Origin: Caulobacteraceae bacterium
GTDB lineage: Bacteria > Pseudomonadota > Alphaproteobacteria > Caulobacterales > Caulobacteraceae
Length of the DNA: 64,000 nucleotides
Assembly: GCA_030446805.1 (NCBI GenBank)
Contig: JAUJMO010000001.1
Location: forward strand, 1,011,241 to 1,075,240
Direction: 5' to 3'
Shown: positions 32,134 through 43,000 of the stretch, piece by piece
How the letters are laid out: each line of letters starts with the position of its first letter
How positions within the stretch are numbered: the first letter of the stretch is position 1
The notes under the pieces: generated by a model
Databases searched by the model: none
What the model was told of the DNA's origin: nothing
What the model saw: only the letters and a program-made list of their open reading frames with translations
Position numbers and translations under genes: made by a program

Positions 32134-33435
32134 TTACCGGATGAAGACGCCGACCAGTTCCATATGGGGTGACCACAGGAACTGATCCACCGGGCGGACG
32201 CGCGCCAGGGTGAAGCCGCCGTCCACAAGCAGGCGCGCATCGCGGGCGAAGGTGGCCGGGTTGCACGACACCCCCACGACGGTCTGCAGGCTGGGCGCCC
32301 GGGCGAGCTCGGCGGCCTGGGCCGCGGCGCCCGCCCGGGGCGGGTCGAACACGGCCGCATCGGTCTTTTTCAGCTCCATCGCCAGCACCGGGCGGCGGTC
32401 AAGGTCGCGCACCTCCGCGGTGAGCGCCTTCAGTCCCGGCGTGGCGCCCACGGCGGCCTTGAGCGCGGCGACCGCTTCGGGCGCGCTGTCCACCGCGTGA
32501 ACCGTGGCGGACTCCGCCAGGCGGAAGCTGAAGGTGCCCACGCCGCAGAACAGGTCCAGCACCCGCCGTGCGCCCGCGACGGCCTCCACGGCGTCGGCGG
32601 CCATGGCCGCCTCGGCGCCGGGCACCGCCTGAAGAAAGGCGCCCGGCGGCAGGGTCAGGCTGGCCGGACCCAGCCGCACCACCGGGGGTCGAGCGCCGTA
32701 GACGACCTCGCCGCTCATGGTCACCCGGGCGAAGCCGGCGGCGAAGGCGGCCTCGGCGGCGCGGCGGCGGGCGGGGGCGGACAGCCCGCCGCTCTTGCGC
32801 TCCACGCCCGTCACATCGACGTCTAGGCCGGTCTCGGTCAGGGTGACGTGGAGTGTCGGCGCGCTCTTGGGATGCTCCAGGAAGGGAGCGGCGAGACGCC
32901 GCAACGCCGGCAAGGCCTCGACCAGCCGCCTGTCGCTGATCGGGCAGGTCTCGATCTCCACCAGATCCCACGACCGTCGCGCCTTGTAGCCCAGGCGCGC
33001 TTCGTTCGGCCCTGCCCCGCGCCGGGCGTGCAGGGCGAAGCGCCGCCGCGACCAGGGCGGCGCGGCGTAGGCGGGGAGCATCTCGCATTCCAGCCGCTCG
33101 CGGGCCAGCGCCAGCCGGACCTGCTCGGCCTTCCACTGCAGGTAGGGCTCGTGCGCCCAGTGCTGCAGGGCGCAACCGCCGCAGGCGAAGAAGTGTGGAC
33201 AGGGAGGCTCCGCGCGGTGGGAACTGGGCCGGAGCAGCTCCAGCAGTTCGCCCCGATCGCCAGCGAACCCCGCCTGCACCCGCTCGCCAGGAAGGGTGAA
33301 CGGGACAAAGCCGCCCTCCTCCGCCACGCCGTCACCCTGCGCACCCATCACCGCGATCTCAACTTCGCGCGCTTGCGTCGCAGGAGCCGGAGCTGAGCTT
33401 GGGCGTTGTGTAGGGCGACGGCGGCTCGTGCTTCG
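32134..33435 (-). CDS. RumA/TrmA-family RNA 5-methyluridine methyltransferase
   Basis: The 433-residue enzyme transfers methyl to C5 of uridine in RNA, probably 23S rRNA. The 4Fe-4S ligands are visible in CPHFFACGGCALQHW, motif I is VLDLFCGVGTFSFRLA, and the catalytic nucleophile lies in VGVSCNPATFARDARLL, with DPPRAGAAAQ upstream of it. The N-terminal TRAM-like region follows a short basic start. I chose the ATG at 33435 (MRSTSRR); an in-frame start at 33480 would add 15 residues with no family signal. Confidence 0.9.
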   Translation of the reverse strand, partial: RSTSRRRPTQRPSSAPAPATQAREVEIAVMGAQGDGVAEEGGFVPFTLPGERVQAGFAGDRGELLELLRPSSHRAEPPCPHFFACGGCALQHWAHEPYLQWKAEQVRLALARERLECEMLPAYAAPPWSRRRFALHARRGAGPNEARLGYKARRSWDLVEIETCPISDRRLVEALPALRRLAAPFLEHPKSAPTLHVTLTETGLDVDVTGVERKSGGLSAPARRRAAEAAFAAGFARVTMSGEVVYGARPPVVRLGPASLTLPPGAFLQAVPGAEAAMAADAVEAVAGARRVLDLFCGVGTFSFRLAESATVHAVDSAPEAVAALKAAVGATPGLKALTAEVRDLDRRPVLAMELKKTDAAVFDPPRAGAAAQAAELARAPSLQTVVGVSCNPATFARDARLLVDGGFTLARVRPVDQFLWSPHMELVGVFIR

Positions 33436-33559
33436 CATCGGTGCTCCGACAAGGTGAACAAGTATGAACGGCACGCTCAAACGGCGTTCAGGCGGGGACC
33501 TCTAAACCCATCCTCGACGCCGCCCAAAGCGGTTCCGGAAACGAAGAGGAGATCGAACC

Positions 33560-33973
33560 ATGCGCAAGACGCTCAGCCTGTTGGCCGCGGCTGCGACCGT
33601 CGTCGCTCCCGCCGCCGCCACTGTGGCCTTGCCGGGCGTGGCCGCCGCGCAAGCTGCACCCTACCTGTCCAACCCCTGCGGGCCGACCCAGCGCAACCAC
33701 CGCATCGTCGGCGGCGGCGTGGGCGCGGTGGCCGGCTACTTCCTGGGCGGCAGGATCGCCGCGGACAACACCAAGCAGGAAGGCAAGGCGCTTGGCGCTC
33801 TCGCCGGGGCGGCCGCGGGTCAGGAGATCGGTCGTCGCACGGGCTGCCAGGCGGCCTACCGCCAGGCTCAGCACCGAGCCTACGCCTACCAACCCGGCTA
33901 TGCGCGGCCCGCCTGCAAGGCGATCGCCGGCGGCCGTTCCGTCTGCCTCCAGCCCGACGGCCGGTGGCGCTAA
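33560..33973 (+). CDS. Glycine-zipper secreted protein with Cys pairs
   Basis: The 137-residue precursor has a signal peptide ending in AAAQ, then a glycine-zipper segment (IVGGGVGAVAGYFLGGRI and ALGALAGAAAGQEIG), as in Rick_17kDa-type envelope proteins. Four Cys lie in the mature part (NPCGP, TGCQA, PACKA and SVCLQ), so two disulfides are possible. GAGGAGA lies ahead of the ATG. The next gene (34002) encodes another glycine-zipper protein and follows after 28 bases, so the two likely form an operon. Confidence 0.8.
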   Translation: MRKTLSLLAAAATVVAPAAATVALPGVAAAQAAPYLSNPCGPTQRNHRIVGGGVGAVAGYFLGGRIAADNTKQEGKALGALAGAAAGQEIGRRTGCQAAYRQAQHRAYAYQPGYARPACKAIAGGRSVCLQPDGRWR

Positions 33974-34001
33974 GCTCTAATCAATAGATCAGGAGTCTAG
34001 A

Positions 34002-34547
34002 ATGAACTTCGCTCGTTCCGCCCTGGCCGGCGCCGCCGTCCTCGGCTTGACCCTCACGGGGGCGACCGCCGCCTCCGCCCAGGGCTACTACAACGGTTAC
34101 GGCTACAACGACTACGACCGTTCCGGCCGTGTGGTGGCTGGAGCGGTGGTCGGCGGCGGCATCGGCGCTGTTGTCGGCTCCAACGTCGCCCGTCGTGGCA
34201 ACCGCACGGAAGGGGCCATCATCGGCGGCGCTCTTGGCGCCATCGTGGGCTCCCAGGTGGGCAAGGGCTCCGGCTACGGCGGGTCTTACGGCTACAGCCA
34301 GCCTTCGTACGGCTACGCCCAGCCCAGCTACGGCTACGGCCAGCCCTACGGCCAGCCCAGCTACGGCTACAGCCAGCCGAGCTATGGCTACTCGCAGCGC
34401 AGCTACGGCTATAGCCAGTCCCAGTACGGCTACAGCCAGCCCCAGTACGGCTATAGCCAGCCGCATTACGGCTATGGCCAGCCGAGCTACAGCTATGGCC
34501 ATTCGAGCCGCCGGGCGCGCCGGACCTACTATCCGTACGGCTACTAA
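34002..34547 (+). CDS. Glycine-zipper protein with a Tyr/Gly/Gln repeat tail
   Basis: The 181-residue precursor has a signal peptide ending in AASAQ, a glycine-zipper pair of segments (VVAGAVVGGGIGAVVGSNVA and IIGGALGAIVGSQVG), and a tail of about 75 residues made of YGYSQPS-like 7-residue units. A basic SSRRARR and YYPYGY close the chain. The zipper suggests membrane insertion or oligomerisation, and the tail is low-complexity and aromatic. An RBS (AGGAG) lies before the ATG. A strong T-tailed terminator follows at 34570-34599. Confidence 0.82.
   Translation: MNFARSALAGAAVLGLTLTGATAASAQGYYNGYGYNDYDRSGRVVAGAVVGGGIGAVVGSNVARRGNRTEGAIIGGALGAIVGSQVGKGSGYGGSYGYSQPSYGYAQPSYGYGQPYGQPSYGYSQPSYGYSQRSYGYSQSQYGYSQPQYGYSQPHYGYGQPSYSYGHSSRRARRTYYPYGY
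34287..34499 (+). repeat. Tandem 21-base repeats encoding YGYSQPS units
   Basis: About ten imperfect copies of a 21-base unit (tac ggc tac agc cag ccc agc type), one shortened, encode the tail of the glycine-zipper protein. Third-base differences between copies show some age. Slippage could change copy number between strains. Confidence 0.8.
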
Positions 34548-34569
34548 GTCGGCGGGTCAGACCTGTGGA

Positions 34570-34599
34570 GGCCGTCCGCGCCATGCGGGCGGCCTTTTT
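34570..34599 (+). terminator. Rho-independent terminator after the glycine-zipper operon
   Basis: A 10-bp stem with one G-T pair (GGCCGTCCGC with GCGGGCGGCC) and a GCCAT loop is followed directly by TTTTT. It is 23 bases past the stop codon. Confidence 0.9.
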
Positions 34600-34634
34600 C
34601 ATGCCGGGCGAAGCCGCTCCGGTCATGGCGGGCC

Positions 34635-35711
34635 TCAGTCGCAATCACCCTGGGCGCTTGGTTCGGGTCTCGGGTCCAGCAGCTCGAAGTCCTCAAGCTC
34701 CAGCTCAGCAACCTGTCCGCTCCAGGTTTCAATCATGAGCGAGCCCTCGTCCACACGGCACACGGTCGTCGGCGCGCGGCGCCCGTCGGCGAAGCGCAGG
34801 GCGGCTTGATAATTCAGGACCCGTCCGTGCCCGTTCTCGGCGATCAGCAGCAGACTGCGGCCGTCCGGTCCCCGGCCGAATGTGAAGCGAACCTCGTCGG
34901 CGCCGGGGCCCTCCCGCTGCACGCCGGCCGGCCCAAGAAGGGGCGTGAACCGCTCTTGATCACCTGTCTCGCGTTGCGTCTTCGCGGCCTGGGCCGCCAT
35001 GGCCGCCGTCGCCGCGTCACGGAGCTGATCCTCGGCCCGCCCGGTTCTCGTGATCCGGGGCTCCAGTTCGCCGTCCGCCGATGCGGCCAGGCGGACCGTC
35101 ACCGACGATCCCAAGGGAAGGTGAAGCCGACGGTCGGCGAGCAAGGGCGCGTTGCCCGCCGCTGACGGCGCGCGCAGTCCGACAATGGCGGGACGAAAGT
35201 CGGCCATGGCGACCTGGGCCACGGCTCTCGTCCAACGCTCCGTAGCCGTGCGTCCGGGTTGGAGCGTCTGCACCGGCGGCCTGTAGAGTCTGTCATCGGC
35301 GCTGACGGCCAAGAGATTGTACTCGACGGGCTGCGCCAGACGGCTCTCGACCGTGAACACCAGGGCGGAGTCGGGCGCTTGCCGCAAAGCCACCCGCATC
35401 TCGCCCTTTCCCGGCGCTCGCCTCGCAGACGCCGGCCCCGTCCGCACCAGTCGAGGCGCCAAACCGCGGTTCTCCGGTTCCAGACGCACCGTGACGGACT
35501 CGCCGGGGAAGACGATGATGTTGCCTCCGAACAGCCAGGGCCTGGGCTGCCCGCCCATGCGCACCGGCACGCGCTCCCCCCGCGGCCCACGCAGCTCGAA
35601 GTCGCGCACCACGCGGCAGTCCGCGGCCCTCACGCAGGGGTTCGCGACTGTCTGGGGGTCAAGCCCGTACGAAGTCTGCAACAGCGCAATGACGGGAAGG
35701 AGCGGGATCAT
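34635..35711 (-). CDS. Hypothetical exported protein
   Basis: The 358-residue protein begins with a short hydrophobic leader (MIPLLPVIALLQTSYG) and continues as a beta-rich protein with repeated ESVTVRLEPE, SSVTVRLAAS and RFTFGRGPDG segments. Two Cys near residue 30 (NPCVRAADCRVV) could form a disulfide. No family is recognised. I chose the ATG at 35711 because it starts the leader; an in-frame upstream start at 35762 adds 17 residues. It is probably a periplasmic protein. Confidence 0.65.
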   Translation of the reverse strand: MIPLLPVIALLQTSYGLDPQTVANPCVRAADCRVVRDFELRGPRGERVPVRMGGQPRPWLFGGNIIVFPGESVTVRLEPENRGLAPRLVRTGPASARRAPGKGEMRVALRQAPDSALVFTVESRLAQPVEYNLLAVSADDRLYRPPVQTLQPGRTATERWTRAVAQVAMADFRPAIVGLRAPSAAGNAPLLADRRLHLPLGSSVTVRLAASADGELEPRITRTGRAEDQLRDAATAAMAAQAAKTQRETGDQERFTPLLGPAGVQREGPGADEVRFTFGRGPDGRSLLLIAENGHGRVLNYQAALRFADGRRAPTTVCRVDEGSLMIETWSGQVAELELEDFELLDPRPEPSAQGDCD

Positions 35712-35812
35712 GGGCGTCTCCTGCGAACCTCGCCACCCTCGCTCCAATTGGTCGCAGCACAAAGAGCGTCGCCGCGCTTTCTCCGACTCGCCTCGGGCGC
35801 TAGTCGGGCCCC

Positions 35813-36487
35813 ATGGCCCGCCCCCGCCCGCCCCACTTCCTGCTCGAGCGCGAATGCGACGGCTTGGTCTGCGGCGTGGACGAGGCGGGGCGCGGCCCCT
35901 GGGCCGGGCCCGTGTACGCCGGGGCGGTGGTGCTCGATCCCAAGCGGGCCCCCAAGGGACTCAACGACTCCAAGAAGCTGAACGCGAAAACGCGCGAAGC
36001 GCTCGAACTGGAGATCAAGAAAAAGGCGGTGGCCTGGGGAGTGGGGTTCGCCACGGTCGAGGAGATCGCCTGCCTCAACATCCTGCATGCCACGGGGCTG
36101 GCCATGTGCCGCGCGGTCGAGGCCATGGCGGTGAAGCCGGCCTGCGCCCTGGTGGACGGAAACTATCCTTTCGCCCTGCCCTGCACGGTCAAGACGGTGG
36201 TGGGCGGCGACGGACTGTCGCGCTCCATCGCCGCCGCCTCGATCCTGGCCAAGGTGGAGCGGGACCGGGTCATGGCGGCCTACGACGTCGAATACCCGGG
36301 CTACGGCTTCGCCTCACACAAGGGCTACCGCGCGGCCGTCCATGCGCGCGCGCTGCTCGACCGGGGCGTGACGCCCATCCACCGGCATGCCTGGGGGCCG
36401 GTGAAGCTGGCCGTGCTCGGCCTGGACCCCATGGGCGTCTACGCCGCGCTGGTGCAGGAGGACCTGCCGCTCATGGCGGCCGAATAG
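35813..36487 (+). CDS. rnhB: Ribonuclease HII
   Basis: RNase HII removes ribonucleotides from DNA and RNA-DNA hybrids. The 224-residue protein has the active-site DE pair in [20 protein letters not shown], a further Asp in ALVDGNYPF, and the [12 protein letters not shown]-type [19 protein letters not shown] region. Length is normal. It converges with the DUF6491-type gene, with one base between the stops. Confidence 0.96.
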   Translation: MARPRPPHFLLERECDGLVCGVDEAGRGPWAGPVYAGAVVLDPKRAPKGLNDSKKLNAKTREALELEIKKKAVAWGVGFATVEEIACLNILHATGLAMCRAVEAMAVKPACALVDGNYPFALPCTVKTVVGGDGLSRSIAAASILAKVERDRVMAAYDVEYPGYGFASHKGYRAAVHARALLDRGVTPIHRHAWGPVKLAVLGLDPMGVYAALVQEDLPLMAAE

Positions 36488-36488
36488 G

Positions 36489-36884
36489 TCAGCGGCCGCC
36501 GGCGCGTTCGGCCGCGCGCTCCTCGGGTGAGCGCTGGCGCAGGCCGACCGCCGGGCACACGCGGGGCCCGATCTGGGAGGGGACGACCAGCTCCACGTCA
36601 TTGTCCTCGCAGACATAGCTGGAGCCGCCGCGCGTGCGCACGGCCACGCCCACCGCATCGCGGACGTCCGGACAGGTTCCGAGCAGCTGCAGTCGGAAAA
36701 CGCGGTTAGCGCCCACATTGAGGTCAACGGTGCGGTCGTCGACCACCTGGAAGCCGTTCACATTGCGAGCATTGAAGCACTGCCGCGCCGTGACCGAAGC
36801 CGCTGGGCCGGGCGTCGCCGGGTCCACGGGTGCGCAGCCCTCCGCCGCCACGGTCGCCAGACCCGCCAGAACCCACCGTTTCAC
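36489..36884 (-). CDS. DUF6491-type putative lipoprotein
   Basis: The 131-residue precursor starts MKRWVLAGLATVAAEGC, a lipobox-like leader. The mature part has ARQCFNARNVNGFQVVDDRTV, CPDVRDA and GSSYVCEDNDVEL, with Cys spaced for disulfides, which matches the DUF6491 pattern common in Caulobacterales and Sphingomonadales. I chose the GTG at 36884 because GGAGG lies five bases before it. Function is unknown. Confidence 0.7.
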   Translation of the reverse strand: MKRWVLAGLATVAAEGCAPVDPATPGPAASVTARQCFNARNVNGFQVVDDRTVDLNVGANRVFRLQLLGTCPDVRDAVGVAVRTRGGSSYVCEDNDVELVVPSQIGPRVCPAVGLRQRSPEERAAERAGGR

Positions 36885-36951
36885 CTTGGCCTCCGCTTGC
36901 ACCAGCCTCTCCCAATGTTAACTCGCGAGCTTCGGAAAGGGAGCGCCGACC

Positions 36952-37392
36952 ATGCGTTATCTGCACACCATGGTCCGCGTGGCCGACCTGGAGGCGGCGC
37001 TCGACTTCTGGGGGGACGGCCTGGGCCTACAGGAGGTTCGTCGCCTGGAGAACGAAAAGGGTCGGTACACTCTGGTCTTCCTGGCCGCTCCGGAAGACAT
37101 GGACGCGGCCCGGTCCACCAAGGCTCCCACCCTCGAGCTGACCTACAACTGGGATCCGGAGAGCTACACCGGTGGGCGGAATTTCGGCCACCTCGCCTAT
37201 CTGGTGGACGACATCTACGCGACCTGCGGGCACCTGCAGGGCAAGGGCGTGACCATCAACCGGCCGCCGCGCGACGGCCACATGGCCTTCGTGCGTTCGC
37301 CGGACGGCATCTCGATCGAACTGCTGCAAAAGGGCGAAAGCCTGCCCGCAGCCGAGCCCTGGGCGTCCATGCCGAACACGGGCAGCTGGTGA
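36952..37392 (+). CDS. gloA: Lactoylglutathione lyase (glyoxalase I)
   Basis: Glyoxalase I converts the methylglyoxal-glutathione hemithioacetal to S-lactoylglutathione. The 146-residue protein has the two-beta-alpha-beta-beta-beta layout and the four metal-ligand positions: His5 in YLHTMVRV, Glu in TLELTYNWD, His in [10 protein letters not shown] and Glu in SIELLQKGE. The start MRYLHTM is the family start, with GGGAGCG upstream. It is a stand-alone gene with a 244-base spacer to the helicase gene. Confidence 0.95.
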   Translation: MRYLHTMVRVADLEAALDFWGDGLGLQEVRRLENEKGRYTLVFLAAPEDMDAARSTKAPTLELTYNWDPESYTGGRNFGHLAYLVDDIYATCGHLQGKGVTINRPPRDGHMAFVRSPDGISIELLQKGESLPAAEPWASMPNTGSW

Positions 37393-37559
37393 GCAATCAG
37401 AACACCCGAGTCCGGGGTATGGACATTTTAAGTTTCGGACGCTACATTCCCGTTTCGCCGCACTGGCGACACCGGTGTTCGACCCGCGTGAGGGCGCTCT
37501 GAGATAGAGCCGCCCACGGTCTGAACGCCCGATCCTCCTGATCATACGACGCCTGGACA

Positions 37560-37582
37560 CGCGGGGCGTTCTCCACCCCGCG
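37560..37582. other. Hairpin in the leader of the DEAD-box helicase gene
   Basis: CGCGGGG and CCCCGCG form a perfect 7-bp stem with a 9-base loop, 54 bases before the helicase ATG. It may end gloA transcription or structure the helicase 5' leader. The T-run needed for a simple terminator is absent. Confidence 0.35.
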
Positions 37583-37636
37583 CCCGCACGCCCTGAGTCC
37601 CGAGAGGACAGGCGGCGCGCGCTCCTACGCGAAAGC

Positions 37637-39078
<1,442 letters not shown>

Positions 39079-39082
<4 letters not shown>

Positions 39083-39903
39083 GGCTGACAGTCCGGTCCC
39101 GGCTGCAGTGCGGCGCAGGGATCGGGCGGCTCGGCCAGCCGCAGCGCGACCGCCCACGATCGGGTGGTCGCGGGCGGAACACGGCCCCCGGTCACGGCCG
39201 TGACCGTGGCCGCGACGGCGTTCTTGACGTTGCCGCCGATCAGGGTGAGCGCGTCAGGACCGACGTCCACGATGATGTCGCAGTGAGAAGGAAAGAAGTT
39301 CCGCTCCTCGCGCAGGCGGCGCAGGAACTCCGGCGCGTCCCGGGGGCCCGATCCGCGGCCGGCGCAGATGAGATCCCCCGCGACGGGCTCATAGATCGCC
39401 AGATCCACCACCGACTCCGGCCTCCGCTCCAGGGACGCGCGGAGGTAGTCCGCATGGGCGGGGTCCGGCGTGAAGTCGGGCGCTCCGGCCGTTTGCATGA
39501 CCCAGCTGATGAAGGCGGCGGACCAGGGCCGGCGCCAAGCGGGCCAGAGCTCGCGGGAGGGCGCGCGGGCGGCGGCGGCGCGCGCCTCCATAGCGTGGCC
39601 GGGGTCGGCGGCGTCCCAATAGCCGCCAACGCGGGCCCACACCGACAGCGAGTCCTCGTCAGGGCCGAAGGCGACCTGCGCCTCGGGCCAACCGCGGTCC
39701 AGCAGCACGCTTTGACGCCCGAACGCGGTCCATTCGCACCCCGCCAAGTGGACGACCCGGCGCCGCAGGGACCATTCCGGCCGGGCTTGGGAACGGCAGG
39801 GGTCACTGACTGCGCCAGACGCCGCCGTTGGTGGGATCGGGCGCGGAACGGCCGCGCAGGCGCCGGTGGCCAGCAACAAGCCAAGGGCGAGGGCATGTCT
39901 CAT
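39079..39903 (-). CDS. DUF2272 domain lipoprotein
   Basis: The 274-residue precursor has a leader ending in ATGAC (lipobox-like) and a DUF2272 region with WSAAFISWVMQTAGAPDF, YLRASLERR and GDLICAGRGSG followed by HCDIIVDVG. DUF2272 is a papain-like/CHAP-related fold, with the Cys-His pair here in GDLICA and SHCDII, suggesting cell-wall amidase-like activity that is not proven. I chose the ATG at 39903 (MRHALALG). It ends against the helicase gene with a shared CTAG. Confidence 0.8.
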
Positions 39904-40036
39904 CCGAAGATGGCGACGCCGCTGCTGTACACATTGAACAGCAGCCTCAGAGTCGCTGGGCGGCGGCGGCGTCATCGACCCCTGGCTAGCACAGGGAAAC
40001 GGCGACGCGAACGCGGTCGCCCGCCGCGCGGCTGCT

Positions 40037-43000
40037 TCACCCCGCCTTGCGCAGATTGTCTCCCGAGTTGCGGTCCACCAGCTTGTTGTAGGGGTCCACG
40101 CCCGCCCACCCAGGCGCCCGGTCGGCGATAAAGGTGAGCGTCTGCCGCCCCGAGCGGATCGGTCGGCGCTCGAACAGGATCACGTCCTCCCGGTTGAGGG
40201 CCTTGTTCCCCAGTTCGGCGGCGAACAGCCCCACGTCCAGCGACTCGTTGAGCGGCGCCTCCGTCTCCTCGCCCTGGCCGTCGGCGTAGAGCTTGCGCGC
40301 CTCAACCGTGAGCGCGACGTCGTAGCGACCGTCGTCCCGCCGCCGCGAAGCCACCTCCGTGGTCTTCAGGTCGTAGAGGGTGATGCGCTCGAACAGGTCT
40401 GTGATCAGCGCCTGGTGCTCCGGCCCGGCTTCCTGCCGCAAGGCGCGCACCAGATCGACCGAACTCGGATAGGGCGGGCCCTGGAACTTATAGGCCTCCA
40501 GCACGCGCCGGAGCGCCCGGTTCACCGCCGCCTCCCCCATGCGGTCCTTGAGAAGGTACATCACCAGGGAGCCCTTCTGATAGTGGATGTAGCCCTGGTT
40601 CTCCACGCGGATCAGCGGCAGCTCCTCGACCACCTCCCGCCCGCGCGCCGCCAGGTACTGATCCAGCTCGTATTTCAGGTAACGACGCATCTGGTCCGGC
40701 CCATACAGCCGCTCCATGACCATCAGGGCCGAATAGGCGGCCAGGGTCTCGGACAGGGTCGTGGCCCCCTGCATGTCGGCGCCGATGATCTGGTGCGCCC
40801 ACCATTGGTGCCCCAGTTCGTGCGCGGTGATGTAGGTCACGTAGTCGATCTTCTCCGGATCGCGCAGATCGGCGATGAAGCCGACGTTCTCCGAATAGGG
40901 CATGGTGTTCGCGAACGCCTGGGCGAAGCTCCCATAGGGGAACTCGATGATCCGCGCCTGCCGGAACTGATAAGGCCCGAACGCCGACTGGTAGTAGTCC
41001 AGCCCCGTCCGAAGGGCGGTCAACATCCGCTCGATGTTATACTCGTGCCCGGGGTGGTGATAGATCGCCAGGTCCACGCCTCGGTGGTTGCGCCGCTTGA
41101 TGGCGTAGCGCGCCGACTGCACCGAGAAGAAGTGAAGTATGGGCGCTTCGGTCACGAAGCGGGCAGTCCTTCGGCCGTTTGCGACTGCGTCCGACAGCTT
41201 ATAGCCCGGCGCCAGGGGGGTCTGGTCGGCCACGGTGGAGACGGTGATGTCGGCCTTCACCCAGTCTGCGTTCCCGGGGAAGTAGTTGCTGGCGCGCGCA
41301 CCTTGGTCTTCCAGCCTGGCCATGCGCAGCTCGGACGGCAGCCGGTATTTCCGCCGCTTGGCCCGGTCCTGCAGGAGGTCGGATCGGTCCATGCCGATCA
41401 TAGGCGCAAAGCTGAAGTTGTTGATGAAGGTGCCGTTGTCCGCCACCTCCCGGAGATTGCCTCGCGCCCTGAACCCACGCTGGGCCAGCACGGACTCGAA
41501 TCGCGCGGTGCTGCGCGCGCCCGGCGCCAAGGGCTGGTTGAAGGTGAAGATGCGGTAGTCGAACGTGTCGAAGCGGCGGCTCTGGCGCGCACCTTCGACC
41601 GTCAGCGACCGCAGCTCCAGGTCGCGGTTCAGACGGCGGAGATGGACCTCGCGCAAAGGCGCGCCTGTCCGATTCTCCAGCAGATATTCGCCGCGCGTCA
41701 CGGCCCGGGGTTCGTGAGGATGCAGCTCCACATTCAGCCGCACGGCCGTCACGGCGGGCTGCGGCGTGGTTTCATAGCGGAGGAGCGTCTTTTCGTAATC
41801 CGCCAGGAAGCGATCCTCGTCCGTGCTGGAGCGGTACTCGTTCCAGACATTGGTGTTGACGAAGATCCAGGCGCCCAGCCCCACAAAGGCCGCCGCCGCC
41901 GTCGCGCCGATCAGGCCGGCCGGGCCCTTGAGCCGCATCGGCAGCCGCCGGAATTGGGGGCCGTAGCGCGTCTCGGCGCCCCGCCGATACAGGGCGTAGG
42001 CCAGCACCAGCAGCAGCACCGCAAAGGCCGTCCAATATAGGTCGAACCAGGTCGCATGAGCCCGGAAGTCGCCCTGCCCGTTCATGTCCGACAGGGGTAC
42101 CGGCGAGCTGGTCCCGTAGCTGTAGAGCGGATGGTCGTAGCCCATCACCGACAGCACGATACTGGCTACGATGTAGAGCACCATCACGCCCCAGCCGACG
42201 AACTTGTTGGGCGACAGCGTCTGGACGAACACCGCCAAGACTGCGAGCGAAAAGGCGCTGAACAGCCCGGGCAGGAAGTACCAGCCCAGGTACTGTCCCG
42301 GCTGGATGTCCGTGAAGCCCCTGACCAGCTGCACGCCCACCGCCGTCACCACGCCCACCGCCATGAGGGAGCAGAGGACGAGAAACACCGCCAGCGTCTT
42401 GGGAAGGACGAAGGCCCAGTCGGGCACGGCGCTGGAATCAGTGATCTCGTGAACACGCCGCTCCCGCTCGCGCCAGACCAGCTCGCCTGCATAGTAGGTG
42501 GCCACGATGGTGTTCAGCAGGCCGAAAGCGCCGCCGATCCCCAGGATCATGATCCGGGTGACGGGGTAGGTCCGCGTCCCGGAGGCCTCGCCCAGGGTCC
42601 ACAGGATGAGCGCAGCCATGAGCACGCCCAGGATGAGGAGGATCAAGAACGCCGGGCTCTTGAACACCTGACCCAGCTCAAACCGGGTGCGCTTGATCAG
42701 GACCGCGCAGCCCGTCGCGGGACCGAAGGCCGGCATGGGCAGGGGTCGGGCCGCCCCGGCCGGCGCGTCGGTGGCTTCCAGGCGAGCCAGCTTCTGCTTG
42801 CGACGCGCCGCCTTGCCCTGCACCTCGAAGCGGAACAGCCCATAGGCGAGCGCCAGCGCCCCCAGGCTGAGCGCCAGGGCGAACAAGCGGTTGGCGATCA
42901 CCGTCCCGCTGAGGGGGACATTGCGGCTGTTGCGCTCGGCGGCCGTCCAGTATTCGGTCGCCTGGCCGTAAGCGGCGTTGCCAAAGGGCTCGAAGAGCGC

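Noticed and set aside
33456-33469. GAAC-N6-GAAC upstream of the RNA methyltransferase gene
   Set aside because: Spacer is six, not seven, so it does not fit the LexA consensus.
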